Shown here: one piece after another, positions 52,303-61,148 of the stretch
Layout: the number at the start of each line of letters is the position of its first letter
How positions within the stretch are numbered: the first letter of the stretch is position 1
Source of the DNA: Nocardioides sp. Root1257
GTDB taxonomy: Bacteria; Actinomycetota; Actinomycetes; Propionibacteriales; Nocardioidaceae
Assembly: GCF_001425175.1 (NCBI RefSeq)
Contig: NZ_LMDV01000001.1
Location: 124,001-188,000, forward strand
Reading direction: 5' to 3'
Length of the DNA: 64,000 nt
Notes under the pieces: generated by a model
Database searches by the model: none
Told to the model about the DNA's origin: nothing
What the model saw: the letters and a program-made list of their open reading frames with translations, nothing else
Program-made: the position numbers and the translations under genes

Positions 52303-53775
52303 ATGGCGGTGACCGTGGGACCTCCCATGCCCCTGCCCACCGACCGTTCCGGCAAGCACCGGGCCGCGCGCGAGCGCGAGTTCCGGCGGGCCAAGACCCT
52401 CGGCGGCGCCCTCGGCATCACCGTGCTGGGCGCGGCCCTGCCGGGCGCCGGCTACCTGTGGACCGGCCGCCGGCTCGGGTACGCCGTCCTGGTCCCGTTC
52501 CTGGCCGGTGTCGCCCTGACGGCGTACTACTTCGGCGACCTGCACCACGCGGCCGACCTCGCGTTCGACCCCGCCAGGCTCCAGGTCGCTCAGGTCGGGT
52601 TCGTCGCGCTGCTGGCGGTCTGGATCTTCGTCGTCGCGACGACCTACCTGATGGTCCGCCCGATCCCCATGCCGATCATCGAGAAGGGCCTGGGCGTGAT
52701 CGTCGTGGCCCTGCTCTGCATCCTCGGCAGCATCCCCGCCGTCCAGGCCGTGCGGATCGCTCACAGCCAGGCCGACCTCGTCAACAGCGTCTTCGACGGT
52801 GAGAACACCGCGACCGCGCCCGACGACGTCACCGAGGAGGACCCGTGGGGCGGGCGGCAGCAGGTCAACGTGCTGCTCCTGGGCGGTGACGGGGGAGTCG
52901 GGCGGACCGGTATCCGCACCGACTCGGTGATCCTGCTGAGCATGAACACCAAGACCGGCAAGTCGGTGATGTTCAGCCTGCCCCGCAACATGATGAACGC
53001 GCAGTTCCCCGACGGCAGCCCGCTGCACGACGCCTTCCCCGACGGCTTCCGGAGCCCGGACGGCTCGGACCCCGGCAACTGGATGCTCAACGCGGTCTAC
53101 AGCCAGGTGCCGGCGCTCTACCCGCACATCCTCGGCAAGTCCGAGAACGAGGGCGCGGACGCCGTGAAGCAGGCGGTCGCCGGCAGCCTCGGCACCCACG
53201 TCGACTACTACGTGCTGATCAACCTGCTGGGCTTCCAGCAGCTCGTCGACGCGATCGGCGGAGTCACGGTCAACATCAACGAGCCGATCGCGATCAACGG
53301 CAACACCGACGCGGGCATCCCGCCGACCGGCTACCTCGAGCCGGGCCCCGACCAGCACCTCGACGGGTTCCACGCCCTCTGGTACTCGCGCGGCCGCTGG
53401 GGCTCCGACGACTACAAGCGGATGCTGCGCCAGCGGTGCATGGTGGACGCGCTCGTCGAGGCCGCGGATCCGCTCACCGTGCTGCGGCGCTACCAGGCGC
53501 TCGCCTCGGCCGGCAAGGAGATCCTGCGGACCGACGTACCGCGCGAGCTGATGCCCGCCTTCGTCGACCTGGCCATGAAGGTCAAGGAGCGGCCGCTGAA
53601 GTCGATGGCGTTCGTGTCCTCGGACAAGTTCTTCTCGGGCGACCCGGACTACGCCTGGATGCAGTCCGTCGTCGACAAGGCGCTCGCGCCGAGGAAGAAG
53701 CACTCCGCCGCTCCGGACGCGGACGGCACGCCGGTGAAGACCCAGGACGCCTGCGGGTACGACCCGGTGTCCTGA
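52303..53775 (+). CDS. LytR-CpsA-Psr (LCP) family cell-wall ligase
   Basis: 490 residues. Four hydrophobic segments come before the LCP domain (about 38-58, 62-80, 100-120, 133-150), instead of the usual single anchor. The LCP domain (about 190-430) has VNVLLLGGDGGVGRTGIRTDSVILLSMNTKTGKSVMFSLPRNM with the Asp/Arg residues that bind the polyprenyl phosphate, and ALWYSRGRWGSDDYKRMLRQRCMVDAL. LCP enzymes attach glycopolymers such as arabinogalactan or teichoic acids to peptidoglycan. ATG has GGAGGGG upstream. Confidence 0.87.
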   Translation: MAVTVGPPMPLPTDRSGKHRAAREREFRRAKTLGGALGITVLGAALPGAGYLWTGRRLGYAVLVPFLAGVALTAYYFGDLHHAADLAFDPARLQVAQVGFVALLAVWIFVVATTYLMVRPIPMPIIEKGLGVIVVALLCILGSIPAVQAVRIAHSQADLVNSVFDGENTATAPDDVTEEDPWGGRQQVNVLLLGGDGGVGRTGIRTDSVILLSMNTKTGKSVMFSLPRNMMNAQFPDGSPLHDAFPDGFRSPDGSDPGNWMLNAVYSQVPALYPHILGKSENEGADAVKQAVAGSLGTHVDYYVLINLLGFQQLVDAIGGVTVNINEPIAINGNTDAGIPPTGYLEPGPDQHLDGFHALWYSRGRWGSDDYKRMLRQRCMVDALVEAADPLTVLRRYQALASAGKEILRTDVPRELMPAFVDLAMKVKERPLKSMAFVSSDKFFSGDPDYAWMQSVVDKALAPRKKHSAAPDADGTPVKTQDACGYDPVS

Positions 53776-53796
53776 TCCTCGGCGCGCTCGCCGGGA

Positions 53797-55557
53797 TCAG
53801 GGGGTGCGGACGATGCCCTTGCGCGCACCGGGCTCGACGGTCCGGCTGCCTCGGTAGACGAGGCTCAGCACGCGCTTGGCCTTCGCCATCCCGGTGATCC
53901 GCACCCGCGCCACGCCGTGGTGGAGCACGACCGCCTGGCGGAAGCCGCCCTGCAGCCGGACCAGGACCGTCCCGTCGACCTGGCTGACGTACGGCGCGCT
54001 CACCGTGATCGTCAGCCGGACGGCGTGCTTGCCCCGCAGCTGCTGGACCTTGAGCCGCGGCGTCGAGCGCACGAGCGCGGTCGCCGGGGTCGCCTTCGTG
54101 GTCGTCGTGTAGCCCGCGCGGCTGATCGTGATGCTGGTCGACATGCGGGCGCCCAGGTCGGCCGCCGTGAGCTGGTACGTCGGGCCGGTCGCGTTGAGGA
54201 CCGGCTGACCGTTGCGCAGCCACTGGATCGCGACACTCGCGTCGCTCGGCCGGTAGGCGCCCGGGTCCACGGTCAGCACCTGGCCCGGCCTCGTGACGCC
54301 GCTGGTCGACGGGGTCCGGAGGGTCTTGATGTTGCCGGGGGCGACGGCGGCGGTGACGGGGGTCGAGACGGTGACGGGGTCGTAGTAGGCCCGGTTGGCG
54401 GTGATCGTCGCGGAGATCGCGCGCCCGGCGAGCTCGGGGGCGAGCTTGAGGGTCGAGCCGACCGCGCCGCTGATCGGCTGGCCGTCGGCGTACCACTGCA
54501 CGGTCGTGCTGTCCGGAGTGACGTTCCAGGCGCCCTGGGAGAGGGACAGCGTCGCCGTGACCTGCAGCTTGCCGCTGATCGACGGCGCCGTGGTGCTCGA
54601 GAGCACGCCGGGGAGGACCGCCGGGGTCGCCACGGAGGTGGCGGCCGCCTTCGTCGAGTAGCCGGCCTTGGCCGCGGTCGTGCGGACCTTGATCGTCCGC
54701 CCGAGGAGGCTGCCGTCGAGGGTCAGCGTCGACTTGGTGGCGCTCGGGATGGCGACGCCGTTGGCGTACCACTGGTAGCTGACCTTGGCGTCGGTCGGGT
54801 TCCAGGTGCCGGCGGTGGCCTTCAGGACGGCGCCGACCTTGGCGATGCCGGAGACAACGGGGGCAGCCTTGTTGACCAGCTTGAGGTCGTTGAAGTGCAC
54901 GAAGCCGCTGGGCCAGTTGCCGCTCGCCCTGGTGACGACGGCCCAGGAGAAGTCACCGCCCCAGCTGTCCTGCGAGATGATGATCTCGTCGGCGGAGACG
55001 ACCTTCTCGACGTACGCGACGTGCCCGGCCGAGCCGGCGGGGCCCGTGTTGGCCTTCCACCAGGCGACCGCGCCGACGGCGGGCGTGCGGTCGGTCAGGG
55101 AGGGGACCGAGGTGCCCCAGTACGTCGCGTTGCCGCCGCCGGACCAGGGCCGCTGGTTGGGGAGCCCGCTGGCGACCATGCGGTAGGCGGCGTAGTTGGT
55201 GCAGTTGTGGCCGGAGTACATCCGCCAGTACATCTTGTTGCTGACCGCGGCGTACCCGCCCGAGCCCATGCCGGCCTGCCCGCACGCCTTGTAGCCCACG
55301 CACAGGTAGGAGCTGCGCGCGAACACCGCGCGCGACTTCGTCAGACCGTCGGCGGCGGCCCGGTTCTCCCGCGCCAGCATCGCCGCCTTGCCGCTCGCCC
55401 GATCGTGCTTCGGCGTCGCGTGCTTCGGCTGGTGGTGCTTCGGCACCGCGTGCTTCGGCGCCGCGACGGCCGCGGGGGCGAACGCCAGCAGGCCGCCGAC
55501 CAGGGCTGCCGATGTAGCAGCGATCAGCGGCGCACGCAGGCGGGACCGGAGCGACAC
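53797..55557 (-). CDS. secreted CHAP-domain amidase with Ig-like repeats
   Basis: 586 residues. Signal peptide (about 1-33, ending AVAA), then a PKH-rich linker (four PKH units at 34-51) and a CHAP domain (about 85-215) with catalytic Cys in HNCTNYAAYR, His in AGHVAYVEKV and a third polar residue in SQDSWGGD. Three or four Ig-like modules follow (W-N-P/T, YQWYANGVAI, VQWYADGQPI, IQWLRNGQPV, each with a late A-G-Y/R strand). CHAP enzymes cut peptidoglycan cross-bridges; the modules may bind wall polymers. GTG start with TAGACT 7 bases upstream. Confidence 0.87.
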   Translation of the reverse strand: MSLRSRLRAPLIAATSAALVGGLLAFAPAAVAAPKHAVPKHHQPKHATPKHDRASGKAAMLARENRAAADGLTKSRAVFARSSYLCVGYKACGQAGMGSGGYAAVSNKMYWRMYSGHNCTNYAAYRMVASGLPNQRPWSGGGNATYWGTSVPSLTDRTPAVGAVAWWKANTGPAGSAGHVAYVEKVVSADEIIISQDSWGGDFSWAVVTRASGNWPSGFVHFNDLKLVNKAAPVVSGIAKVGAVLKATAGTWNPTDAKVSYQWYANGVAIPSATKSTLTLDGSLLGRTIKVRTTAAKAGYSTKAAATSVATPAVLPGVLSSTTAPSISGKLQVTATLSLSQGAWNVTPDSTTVQWYADGQPISGAVGSTLKLAPELAGRAISATITANRAYYDPVTVSTPVTAAVAPGNIKTLRTPSTSGVTRPGQVLTVDPGAYRPSDASVAIQWLRNGQPVLNATGPTYQLTAADLGARMSTSITISRAGYTTTTKATPATALVRSTPRLKVQQLRGKHAVRLTITVSAPYVSQVDGTVLVRLQGGFRQAVVLHHGVARVRITGMAKAKRVLSLVYRGSRTVEPGARKGIVRTP

Positions 55558-55564
55558 GGGTGGG

Positions 55565-55570
55565 AGTCTA
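55565..55570 (-). promoter_or_regulatory. -10 box of a leaderless promoter
   Basis: On the minus strand TAGACT ends 7 bases before the GTG at 55557. Confidence 0.55.
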
Positions 55571-55683
55571 GGGACAAAAGAGCCCTCGTGGGAACGATGT
55601 GACGCAAATTGTCAAGCGACACGCCCGAGTGCGTTGGTTAAATGACATGGCTGTGATTCGTCGTGATCGTGCCGGAAATGAAG

Positions 55684-55710
55684 AAAAGGCCCCGTGGAGC
55701 CGGGGCCTTT
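55684..55710 (-). terminator. intrinsic terminator of tRNA-Leu
   Basis: On the minus strand a 7-bp stem GGCCCCG/CGGGGCC with a 6-base loop is followed by TTTTC, directly after the tRNA. This is the only classical hairpin plus T-run that I found in the window. Confidence 0.8.
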
Positions 55711-55714
55711 CCAG

Positions 55715-55800
55715 TGTCCGAGGGGGGACTTGAACCCCCACGCCCTAATACGGGCACTAGCACCTCAAGCTAGCGCGTCTGCCAATTCCGCCACCCGGAC
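55715..55800 (-). tRNA. tRNA-Leu (anticodon GAG)
   Basis: 86 bases including discriminator A. Acceptor stem GTCCGGG/CCTCGGAC (one G-T pair), anticodon stem CTAGC/GCTAG around loop TTGAGGT giving anticodon GAG, a long variable arm (GTGCCCGTATTAGGGCGT) and T loop GTTCAAGTC. The long variable arm confirms Leu class II. The 3' CCA is not encoded. It decodes CUC (and CUU by wobble). Confidence 0.95.
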
Positions 55801-55812
55801 GAGTGCGGTGGA

Positions 55813-55818
55813 AGATTA
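55813..55818 (-). promoter_or_regulatory. -10 box of the tRNA gene
   Basis: On the minus strand TAATCT stands 12 bases before the first tRNA base. I see no good -35 match. Confidence 0.5.
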
Positions 55819-55879
55819 GCAAAGGGTCGGCCGAACTCCCGCATCGGCACCCCCCTCGTGCCGGTGACATGCTGGGGCC

Positions 55880-57202
55880 ATGACGGACACGCGTGTGGAC
55901 CCTGCCGGCGAGGTCGTCGAGCTCTGCCGCGACCTGATCCGGATCGACACCTCGAACTACGGCAGCGACGAGGGCCCGGGGGAGCGGAAGGCGGCCGAGT
56001 ACGTCGCCACGCTGCTCGACGAGGTCGGGATCGAGTCGCGGCTCTACGAGTCCGAGGCCGGCCGGACCTCGGTCGTGGCGCAGTGGGGCGGCTCCGGCTC
56101 CGACGCCTCCTCGGACCGGGGCGGGCTGCTGCTGCACGGCCACCTCGACGTCGTACCGGCCGCCGCCGAGGACTGGCAGGTGGACCCGTTCTCCGGCGAG
56201 GTCCAGGACGGCTACGTGTGGGGACGGGGCGCCGTCGACATGAAGGACTTCGACGCGATGCTGTTGTCCGTCGTACGCGCGCGGCAGCGGTCGGGTCGCA
56301 TCCCCGAGCGGCCGATCACGCTGTGCTTCACCGCCGACGAGGAGGCCGGCGGCCACCTCGGCGCCGAGGTGCTGGTCGAGCGGCACGCCGAGGAGCTCGA
56401 GGGCTGCACCGAGGCCGTCGGCGAGGTCGGCGGCTTCAGCGCGACCGTGCGCGGCCGGCGCGTGTACCTGATCGAGGCGGCCGAGAAGGGGATGGCCTGG
56501 ATGCGGCTCACCGCCCGCGGCCGCGCCGGCCACGGCTCGATGATCAACCACGAGAACGCCGTCACGTCGCTGGCGGGCGCCGTCGCCCGGATCGGTGCGC
56601 ACGACTGGCCGGTGCGGCTCACCCCGGCGATGCGGACCCTGCTCGCCTCGATCGGCGAGCTGGCCGGCACCGAGGCGACCCCCGAGAACGCCGAGGCGCT
56701 GGTGGAGGAGTTCGGGGGAGCGGCCCGGATGATGGGCGCCGTCATCCGCAACACCTGCAACCCGACGATGCTCGGCGCCGGCTACAAGGTCAACGTCATC
56801 CCGACCGAGGCCACCGCGCACGTCGACGGCCGCTTCCTGCCGGGCTACGAGGACGAGTTCTTCGCGACGCTGGCCGAGCTGGTCGGCGACGACATCTCGA
56901 TCGAGTACGTCTCCAACCAGCCGCCCTGGGAGACGCCGTACGACGGCGCCCTGGTCGACGCGATGACCCGCTCGATCCTCGCCGAGGACGACGAGGCGAT
57001 CGTCGCGCCGTACCTGATGAGCGGCGGCACCGACGCCAAGCACTTCCGCAAGCTCGGGATGCGGTCCTACGGCTTCGCGCCGCTGCGCCTGCCCGCCGAC
57101 CTGGACTTCACGGCGCTCTTCCACGGCGTCGACGAGCGCGTCCCCGTCGACGCCCTCGAGTTCGGTGCGCGGGTCTTCGACCGGTTCCTCGACGACGTCT
57201 GA
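55880..57202 (+). CDS. M20-family metallopeptidase (DapE2-like)
   Basis: 440-residue di-zinc peptidase. Metal ligands are in LLHGHLDVVP, GRGAVDMKDFDA and TADEEAGGHLGAE (catalytic Glu), and a late His is in DALFHGVDERV-like FTALFHGVDERV. A lid/dimerisation domain lies in the middle (about 210-330). Hydrolyses a small peptide or amide; not the lysine-pathway DapE by context. Its neighbours (DUF5703, uppP) match the order around Rv2141c-Rv2136c in M. tuberculosis. Confidence 0.88.
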   Translation: MTDTRVDPAGEVVELCRDLIRIDTSNYGSDEGPGERKAAEYVATLLDEVGIESRLYESEAGRTSVVAQWGGSGSDASSDRGGLLLHGHLDVVPAAAEDWQVDPFSGEVQDGYVWGRGAVDMKDFDAMLLSVVRARQRSGRIPERPITLCFTADEEAGGHLGAEVLVERHAEELEGCTEAVGEVGGFSATVRGRRVYLIEAAEKGMAWMRLTARGRAGHGSMINHENAVTSLAGAVARIGAHDWPVRLTPAMRTLLASIGELAGTEATPENAEALVEEFGGAARMMGAVIRNTCNPTMLGAGYKVNVIPTEATAHVDGRFLPGYEDEFFATLAELVGDDISIEYVSNQPPWETPYDGALVDAMTRSILAEDDEAIVAPYLMSGGTDAKHFRKLGMRSYGFAPLRLPADLDFTALFHGVDERVPVDALEFGARVFDRFLDDV

Positions 57203-57241
57203 GGGGCCTGCCGAGGCCTCCGCTCGGCCCTCCGGCTGCGA

Positions 57242-57298
57242 CGTTTGGTCACCAAGCGCAGAGCGGGAACGCTCCCATGCACGGTTGGTGACCAAACG
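57242..57298. repeat. TTGGTNACCAA dyad element
   Basis: Arms CGTTTGGTCACCAA and TTGGTGACCAAACG, core GGGAACGCTCCC, 40-base spacing. Between the convergent M20 peptidase and DUF5703 genes. Confidence 0.9.
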
Positions 57299-57314
57299 GC
57301 GAAGCCGGCGAGTG

Positions 57315-57545
57315 TCAGATGTAGTAGAAGTCCGGCCGCGTCTGGCGGATGATCTTGCGGCGCAGCACCACCCGGCGGGTGCCGTCGGGGCCGATCCGGA
57401 CCCGGTCGAGCTCCCATCCGCCGTGCTCGGCGCGCTCGACGAGCAGCTTGCGGACGACGTTGCGCGAGTACTCCCGCGAGAACGTCACCTTGTCGAACTC
57501 CCACTCCACCCCCGGAGCGGGCGGTCGGCGCAACGCACGGCTCAT
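57315..57545 (-). CDS. DUF5703-family protein
   Basis: 76-residue basic protein: VTFSREYSRNVVRKLLVERAEHGGWELDRVRIGPDGTRRVVLRRKIIRQ. It fits the actinobacterial DUF5703 family, whose member in M. tuberculosis lies next to uppP (Rv2137c). Function unknown; short, likely one beta-sheet and a helix. GAGGGG lies upstream of the ATG. The next gene upstream ends 13 bases away. Confidence 0.8.
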   Translation of the reverse strand: MSRALRRPPAPGVEWEFDKVTFSREYSRNVVRKLLVERAEHGGWELDRVRIGPDGTRRVVLRRKIIRQTRPDFYYI

Positions 57546-57558
57546 CGATGGGCTCCCC

Positions 57559-58506
57559 TCAGTCTGCTGACACGTCGTCCAGGGCGGCGATGATCTCGGG
57601 GGGCAGGCTCAGCTCCTCGACGCCGAGCGCCCCGCGCAGCTGGGCAGCGGTGCGCGCGCCGACGATCGGCGCGGTGACGCCGGGTCGGTCGCGCACCCAC
57701 GTGAGGGCCACCTCGAGCGCCGAGAGGCCGAGGCCGTCGGCGGCGCGGGCGACGGCCTCGACGATGCCGGCGCCCCGCTCGTCGAGGTACGGACCGACGA
57801 AGTTGGAGAAGTGGGTCGACGCGGCCCGCGAGTCCGACGGCGTCCCCGACCGGTACTTGCCGGTCAGCACGCCCCGCCCCAGCGGCGACCACGGCAGTAC
57901 GCCGAGGCCGAGCGCCGCCGCGGCCGGCAGGACCTCGTGCTCGACCGCCCGGTTGAGCAGCGAGTACTCGACCTGGGTGCTCGCCAGCGGCGTACGACCC
58001 GGTACGGCGCGCTGCCAGGTCGCGGCCTGGGCGGTCTGCCAGCCGGTGTAGTTCGAGACGCCGACGTACGACGCGCGTCCGCTGGTGACCGCCTGGTCCA
58101 GCGCGGCCAGCGTCTCCTCGAGCGGGGTGTCGTCGGACCAGATGTGCACCTGCCACAGGTCGACGTGCTCGACACCGAGTCGGCGCAGGGAGGCGTCCAG
58201 CGTCGCGAGCAGGTGACCGCGTGAGGTGTCGTAGGTCCGGCCGCCGTTGCGGGCGCTGATCCCGGCCTTGGTGGCGAGCACGACCTCGTCCCGCGAGACC
58301 ACGTCGCCGATGAGGGATCCGACGAGCTCCTCGGAGGCGCCGTTGCCGTAGCCGGCTGCCGTGTCCACCAGGGTGCCGCCGGCCTCGGCGAACGCGATCA
58401 GCTGGTCGCGCGCCTCGTGCTCGTCGGTGTCGCGTCCCCACGTCATCGTGCCCAGGCCGAGCCGGGACACTGTCAGGCCGGTCGCGCCGACTCGCCGCTG
58501 CTGCAT
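57559..58506 (-). CDS. aldo/keto reductase
   Basis: 315-residue NADPH-dependent TIM-barrel reductase. Catalytic Asp and Tyr are in LVDTAAGYGNGASEELVG, the Lys in VLATKAGI, and His in VDLWQVHIW. The C-terminal nucleotide loop is PIVGARTAAQLRGAL. Substrate class unknown (sugars, steroids or small aldehydes). ATG has TAATTT 6 bases upstream; divergent from uppP. Confidence 0.88.
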   Translation of the reverse strand: MQQRRVGATGLTVSRLGLGTMTWGRDTDEHEARDQLIAFAEAGGTLVDTAAGYGNGASEELVGSLIGDVVSRDEVVLATKAGISARNGGRTYDTSRGHLLATLDASLRRLGVEHVDLWQVHIWSDDTPLEETLAALDQAVTSGRASYVGVSNYTGWQTAQAATWQRAVPGRTPLASTQVEYSLLNRAVEHEVLPAAAALGLGVLPWSPLGRGVLTGKYRSGTPSDSRAASTHFSNFVGPYLDERGAGIVEAVARAADGLGLSALEVALTWVRDRPGVTAPIVGARTAAQLRGALGVEELSLPPEIIAALDDVSAD

Positions 58507-58512
58507 GCGGAC

Positions 58513-58518
58513 AAATTA
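58513..58518 (-). promoter_or_regulatory. -10 box of a leaderless promoter
   Basis: On the minus strand TAATTT ends 6 bases before the ATG of the aldo/keto reductase gene. Confidence 0.6.
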
Positions 58519-58566
58519 GTCGGAGCGCCCACGCGGGGCGGCCCCGGCACGCCACATGGACGCCCG

Positions 58567-58572
58567 TAGGAT
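58567..58572 (+). promoter_or_regulatory. -10 box of a leaderless promoter
   Basis: TAGGAT ends 8 bases before the GTG of uppP. Confidence 0.55.
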
Positions 58573-58580
58573 TCCGCGAC

Positions 58581-59405
58581 GTGGTCGACTATCTCCAGGC
58601 AGTGGTCCTCGGCGTCATCCAGGGCCTGACCGAGTTCCTGCCGATCTCGAGCAGCGCCCACCTCCGGATCCTCCCCGAGGTCTTCGGCTGGGGCGACCCG
58701 GGTGCCGCGTTCACCGCAGTCATCCAGATCGGCACCGAGCTGGCCGTGCTCATCTTCTTCTGGCGCGACATCTGGCGGATCGCCGTCACCTGGGTGAAGT
58801 CGCTGTTCCGACCGGAGTACCGCGGCCAGCTGGACGCCCGGATGGGCTGGTTCATCATCCTGGGCTCGCTGCCCATCGTCGTGCTCGGCGTCGCGCTCAA
58901 GGACGTCATCGAGAGCGACTTCCGCAGCCTCTGGATCATCGGGACGACGCTCATCGTCGGCGGCATCGTGCTCGGGATCGCCGACCGCGTCGGCGGCACC
59001 GAGAAGACGCTCAAGCAGCTCGGCCTGCGGGACGCGGTGCTGATGGGCCTCGCCCAGGCACTCGCGCTGATCCCGGGCGTCTCCCGGTCCGGCGCCACCC
59101 TGTCGATGGGCCGCTTCCTCGGCTACGAGCGCGAGACGGCCACGCGCTACGCGTTCCTGCTCGCCATCCCGGCGGTCATCGGCGCCGGCGTCTTCGAGCT
59201 CAAGGACGTGCCCAACGGCGACAACCTCTACGGCTGGGGCCCGACCATCCTGGCGACGGTCGTCTCCTTCGTCGTCGGGTACGCCGCGATCGCGTGGCTG
59301 CTGCGCTTCGTCAGCACGCACTCCTTCACGCCGTTCGTGATCTACCGGATCGCCCTCGGCGCGGGCACCCTGATCCTGGTCGCGACGGGCGTCATCGCGG
59401 CCTAG
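58581..59405 (+). CDS. uppP: undecaprenyl-diphosphatase UppP (BacA)
   Basis: 274-residue membrane phosphatase with eight segments that recycles the undecaprenyl carrier for peptidoglycan and glycopolymer synthesis. Signature motifs are intact: QGLTEFLPISSSAHL at the N-terminus with the catalytic Glu, and PGVSRSGATLSMGR later with the essential Arg. Overproduction gives bacitracin resistance in other bacteria. GTG start, leaderless by its -10 box. Converges on the second corA gene with 10 bases between. Confidence 0.93.
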   Translation: MVDYLQAVVLGVIQGLTEFLPISSSAHLRILPEVFGWGDPGAAFTAVIQIGTELAVLIFFWRDIWRIAVTWVKSLFRPEYRGQLDARMGWFIILGSLPIVVLGVALKDVIESDFRSLWIIGTTLIVGGIVLGIADRVGGTEKTLKQLGLRDAVLMGLAQALALIPGVSRSGATLSMGRFLGYERETATRYAFLLAIPAVIGAGVFELKDVPNGDNLYGWGPTILATVVSFVVGYAAIAWLLRFVSTHSFTPFVIYRIALGAGTLILVATGVIAA

Positions 59406-59415
59406 GCGATCGGGG

Positions 59416-60387
59416 CTACAGCCAACCCGAACGCTTGAACAGCACCCACAGCCCGCCCGCCGCGGCCGCCATGAGCAGCAGCGCGAACGGGTACCCGTAG
59501 GTCCAGTCGAGCTCGGGCATGTGCCGGAAGTTCATGCCGTAGACGCCGGCGATCAGGGTCGGGACGACGATCAGCGCGGCGCCGGCCGAGATCTTGCGCA
59601 TGTCGTCGTTCTGCTGCACCGAGATCTGCGCCAGGTGGGCGTCGAACGCCGTCGACAGCAGGGCGTCCAGCGCGTCCACGGTCTCAGCCGCTCGGGCCAG
59701 GTGGTCCGCGACGTCGCGGAAGAACGGCGTCGCCTCCTCCGGCACGGCCGGGATGTCGCCGCTCGCCAGCCTGGCGACGGGCTCACGCAGGGGCAGCACG
59801 GCGCGCCGTACCTCGGCGATCTCGCGCTTGAGCACGTAGATGCGCGCGGAGTCGTTGGTGCGGTCGGCGGAGAAGACCGACGTCTCGATCTCGTCGACGT
59901 CGATGACGAGCTCGTCGGCGACGTCGAGGTACTCGTCGACGACCCGGTCGATCACGGCGTACAGCACCCCGCCCGGGCCGTGGCTGAGGACCTGACGGCT
60001 GTGCTCGAGCTCCGAGCGGGCCGAGTGCAGCTCGTTGCCCTGCCCGTGGCGGACGGTGACCACAAAGCCTGCGCCCACGAACATGGCGATCTCACCGGTC
60101 TCGACGGCGTCCTCCGCGTCGACGTACCAGAGCGTCTTGATCACCAGGAAGACCATGTCGCCGAACCGCTCCAGCTTCGGCCGCTGGTGCGGCTGCACGG
60201 CGTCCTCGACCGCCAGCGGGTGCAGGTCGAAGGCCTCGGCAACGTCGTGCATCTCGTCCGGCGACGGGTCGTGGAGCCCGATCCAGACGAAGTCGTCGTC
60301 ACCGGTGGCCTTGGCCGCGAGGTCTCGCCAGTGGGCGTCGTCGTCGGTACGGGTGCCCTCGCGGTAGAGGGCGCAGTCCACGATCAC
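59416..60387 (-). CDS. CorA-family Mg/Co transporter (second copy)
   Basis: 323 residues, YGMNF before the second of two C-terminal membrane helices (GMNFRHMPELDWTYGYP). It lacks the long N-terminal extension of the copy at 36.1 kb; the two are clearly diverged (many differences through the cytoplasmic domain), so this is an old duplication rather than a recent one. GTG start with TAGCGT 6 bases upstream; the promoter faces that of the mutase-like gene. Confidence 0.9.
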   Translation of the reverse strand: MIVDCALYREGTRTDDDAHWRDLAAKATGDDDFVWIGLHDPSPDEMHDVAEAFDLHPLAVEDAVQPHQRPKLERFGDMVFLVIKTLWYVDAEDAVETGEIAMFVGAGFVVTVRHGQGNELHSARSELEHSRQVLSHGPGGVLYAVIDRVVDEYLDVADELVIDVDEIETSVFSADRTNDSARIYVLKREIAEVRRAVLPLREPVARLASGDIPAVPEEATPFFRDVADHLARAAETVDALDALLSTAFDAHLAQISVQQNDDMRKISAGAALIVVPTLIAGVYGMNFRHMPELDWTYGYPFALLLMAAAAGGLWVLFKRSGWL

Positions 60388-60393
60388 GGGGCC

Positions 60394-60399
60394 ACGCTA
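60394..60399 (-). promoter_or_regulatory. -10 box of a leaderless promoter
   Basis: On the minus strand TAGCGT ends 6 bases before the GTG of the second corA. Confidence 0.55.
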
Positions 60400-60406
60400 G
60401 CCCCAC

Positions 60407-60412
60407 TACAGT
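60407..60412 (+). promoter_or_regulatory. -10 box of a leaderless promoter
   Basis: TACAGT ends 7 bases before the ATG at 60420. With the box at 60394-60399 it forms back-to-back promoters only 7 bases apart. Confidence 0.55.
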
Positions 60413-60419
60413 CGCCGAC

Positions 60420-61139
60420 ATGGCAACGGTGATCCTGGTCCGGCACGGGCGTACGACGGCGAACGCGTCCGGGGTGCTGGCCGGCCGGACGCCGGGCGTC
60501 CGGCTCGACGAGGTCGGTGCGGCACAGGCGGCGCGCACCGGTGAGCGGCTCGCGGTCGTCCCGCTGGTAGCCGCCGTGACCAGCCCGCTGGAGCGCTGCC
60601 GCCAGACCACGAAGGCGATCCTCGCGGCGCAGGCCGCGACGTTGAAGCCGGTCACCGAGCGGGGGCTCTCCGAGGCCGACTACGGCGAGTGGCAGGGCCG
60701 GCCGCTCAAAGAGCTGGCCAAGGACAAGCTCTGGCCGACGGTGCAGTCGCAGCCGTCCGCGGTGACGTTCCCGGGCGGCGAGTCGATGGTGGAGATGCAG
60801 GCGCGGGCGGTCTCCGCCGTACGCCGGCGCGACGCGGCGCTCGAGGCCGAGCACGGAGCCGGCTCGGTGTGGGTGGCCGTCAGCCACGGCGACCTGATCA
60901 AGTCGATCCTGGCGGACGCGCTCGGCATGCACCTGGACCTCTTCCAGCGCCTGAACGTCGACCCGGCGTCGGTCTCGATCATCCGCTACACCGCCGCCCG
61001 GCCCTACGTGCTCGCTACCAACACCCACTCGGGCGACCTGTCGTGGCTGGCCCCCAAACCGGCCGCCAAGAAGGCCCGCGGCCGACGTACCGACGACGCA
61101 GCGGTTGGCGGGGGCGCCGGCCCTTCGGCCACCGCCTAG
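60420..61139 (+). CDS. MSMEG_4193-family histidine phosphatase
   Basis: 239 residues of the phosphoglycerate-mutase-like family. Catalytic RHG motif in ILVRHGRTTANASGVLAGR and a second His in VAVSHGDLIKSIL. The C-terminal 30 residues are low-complexity. Its substrate is not known; the gene keeps constant company with DUF3090, SCO1664-type and mshC genes in actinobacteria. It is co-directional with them, and the DUF3090 gene's -10 box reuses its stop codon. Confidence 0.87.
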   Translation: MATVILVRHGRTTANASGVLAGRTPGVRLDEVGAAQAARTGERLAVVPLVAAVTSPLERCRQTTKAILAAQAATLKPVTERGLSEADYGEWQGRPLKELAKDKLWPTVQSQPSAVTFPGGESMVEMQARAVSAVRRRDAALEAEHGAGSVWVAVSHGDLIKSILADALGMHLDLFQRLNVDPASVSIIRYTAARPYVLATNTHSGDLSWLAPKPAAKKARGRRTDDAAVGGGAGPSATA

Positions 61140-61142
61140 GGT
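61137..61142 (+). promoter_or_regulatory. -10 box of a leaderless promoter built on a stop codon
   Basis: TAGGGT starts with the TAG stop of the mutase-like gene and ends 6 bases before the ATG at 61149. Confidence 0.55.
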
Positions 61143-61148
61143 GATCGC

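Noticed and set aside
55610..55615. TTGACA upstream of the CHAP gene as -35
   Set aside because: Spacing to TAGACT is about 39 bases, far too long; it may belong to another start, but no -10 fits at 17 bases.
59416..60387. Recent duplication of corA (36.1 and 59.4 kb)
   Set aside because: The proteins differ throughout the cytoplasmic domain and in length; shared sequence is mostly the family membrane core, so recombination between them is unlikely.
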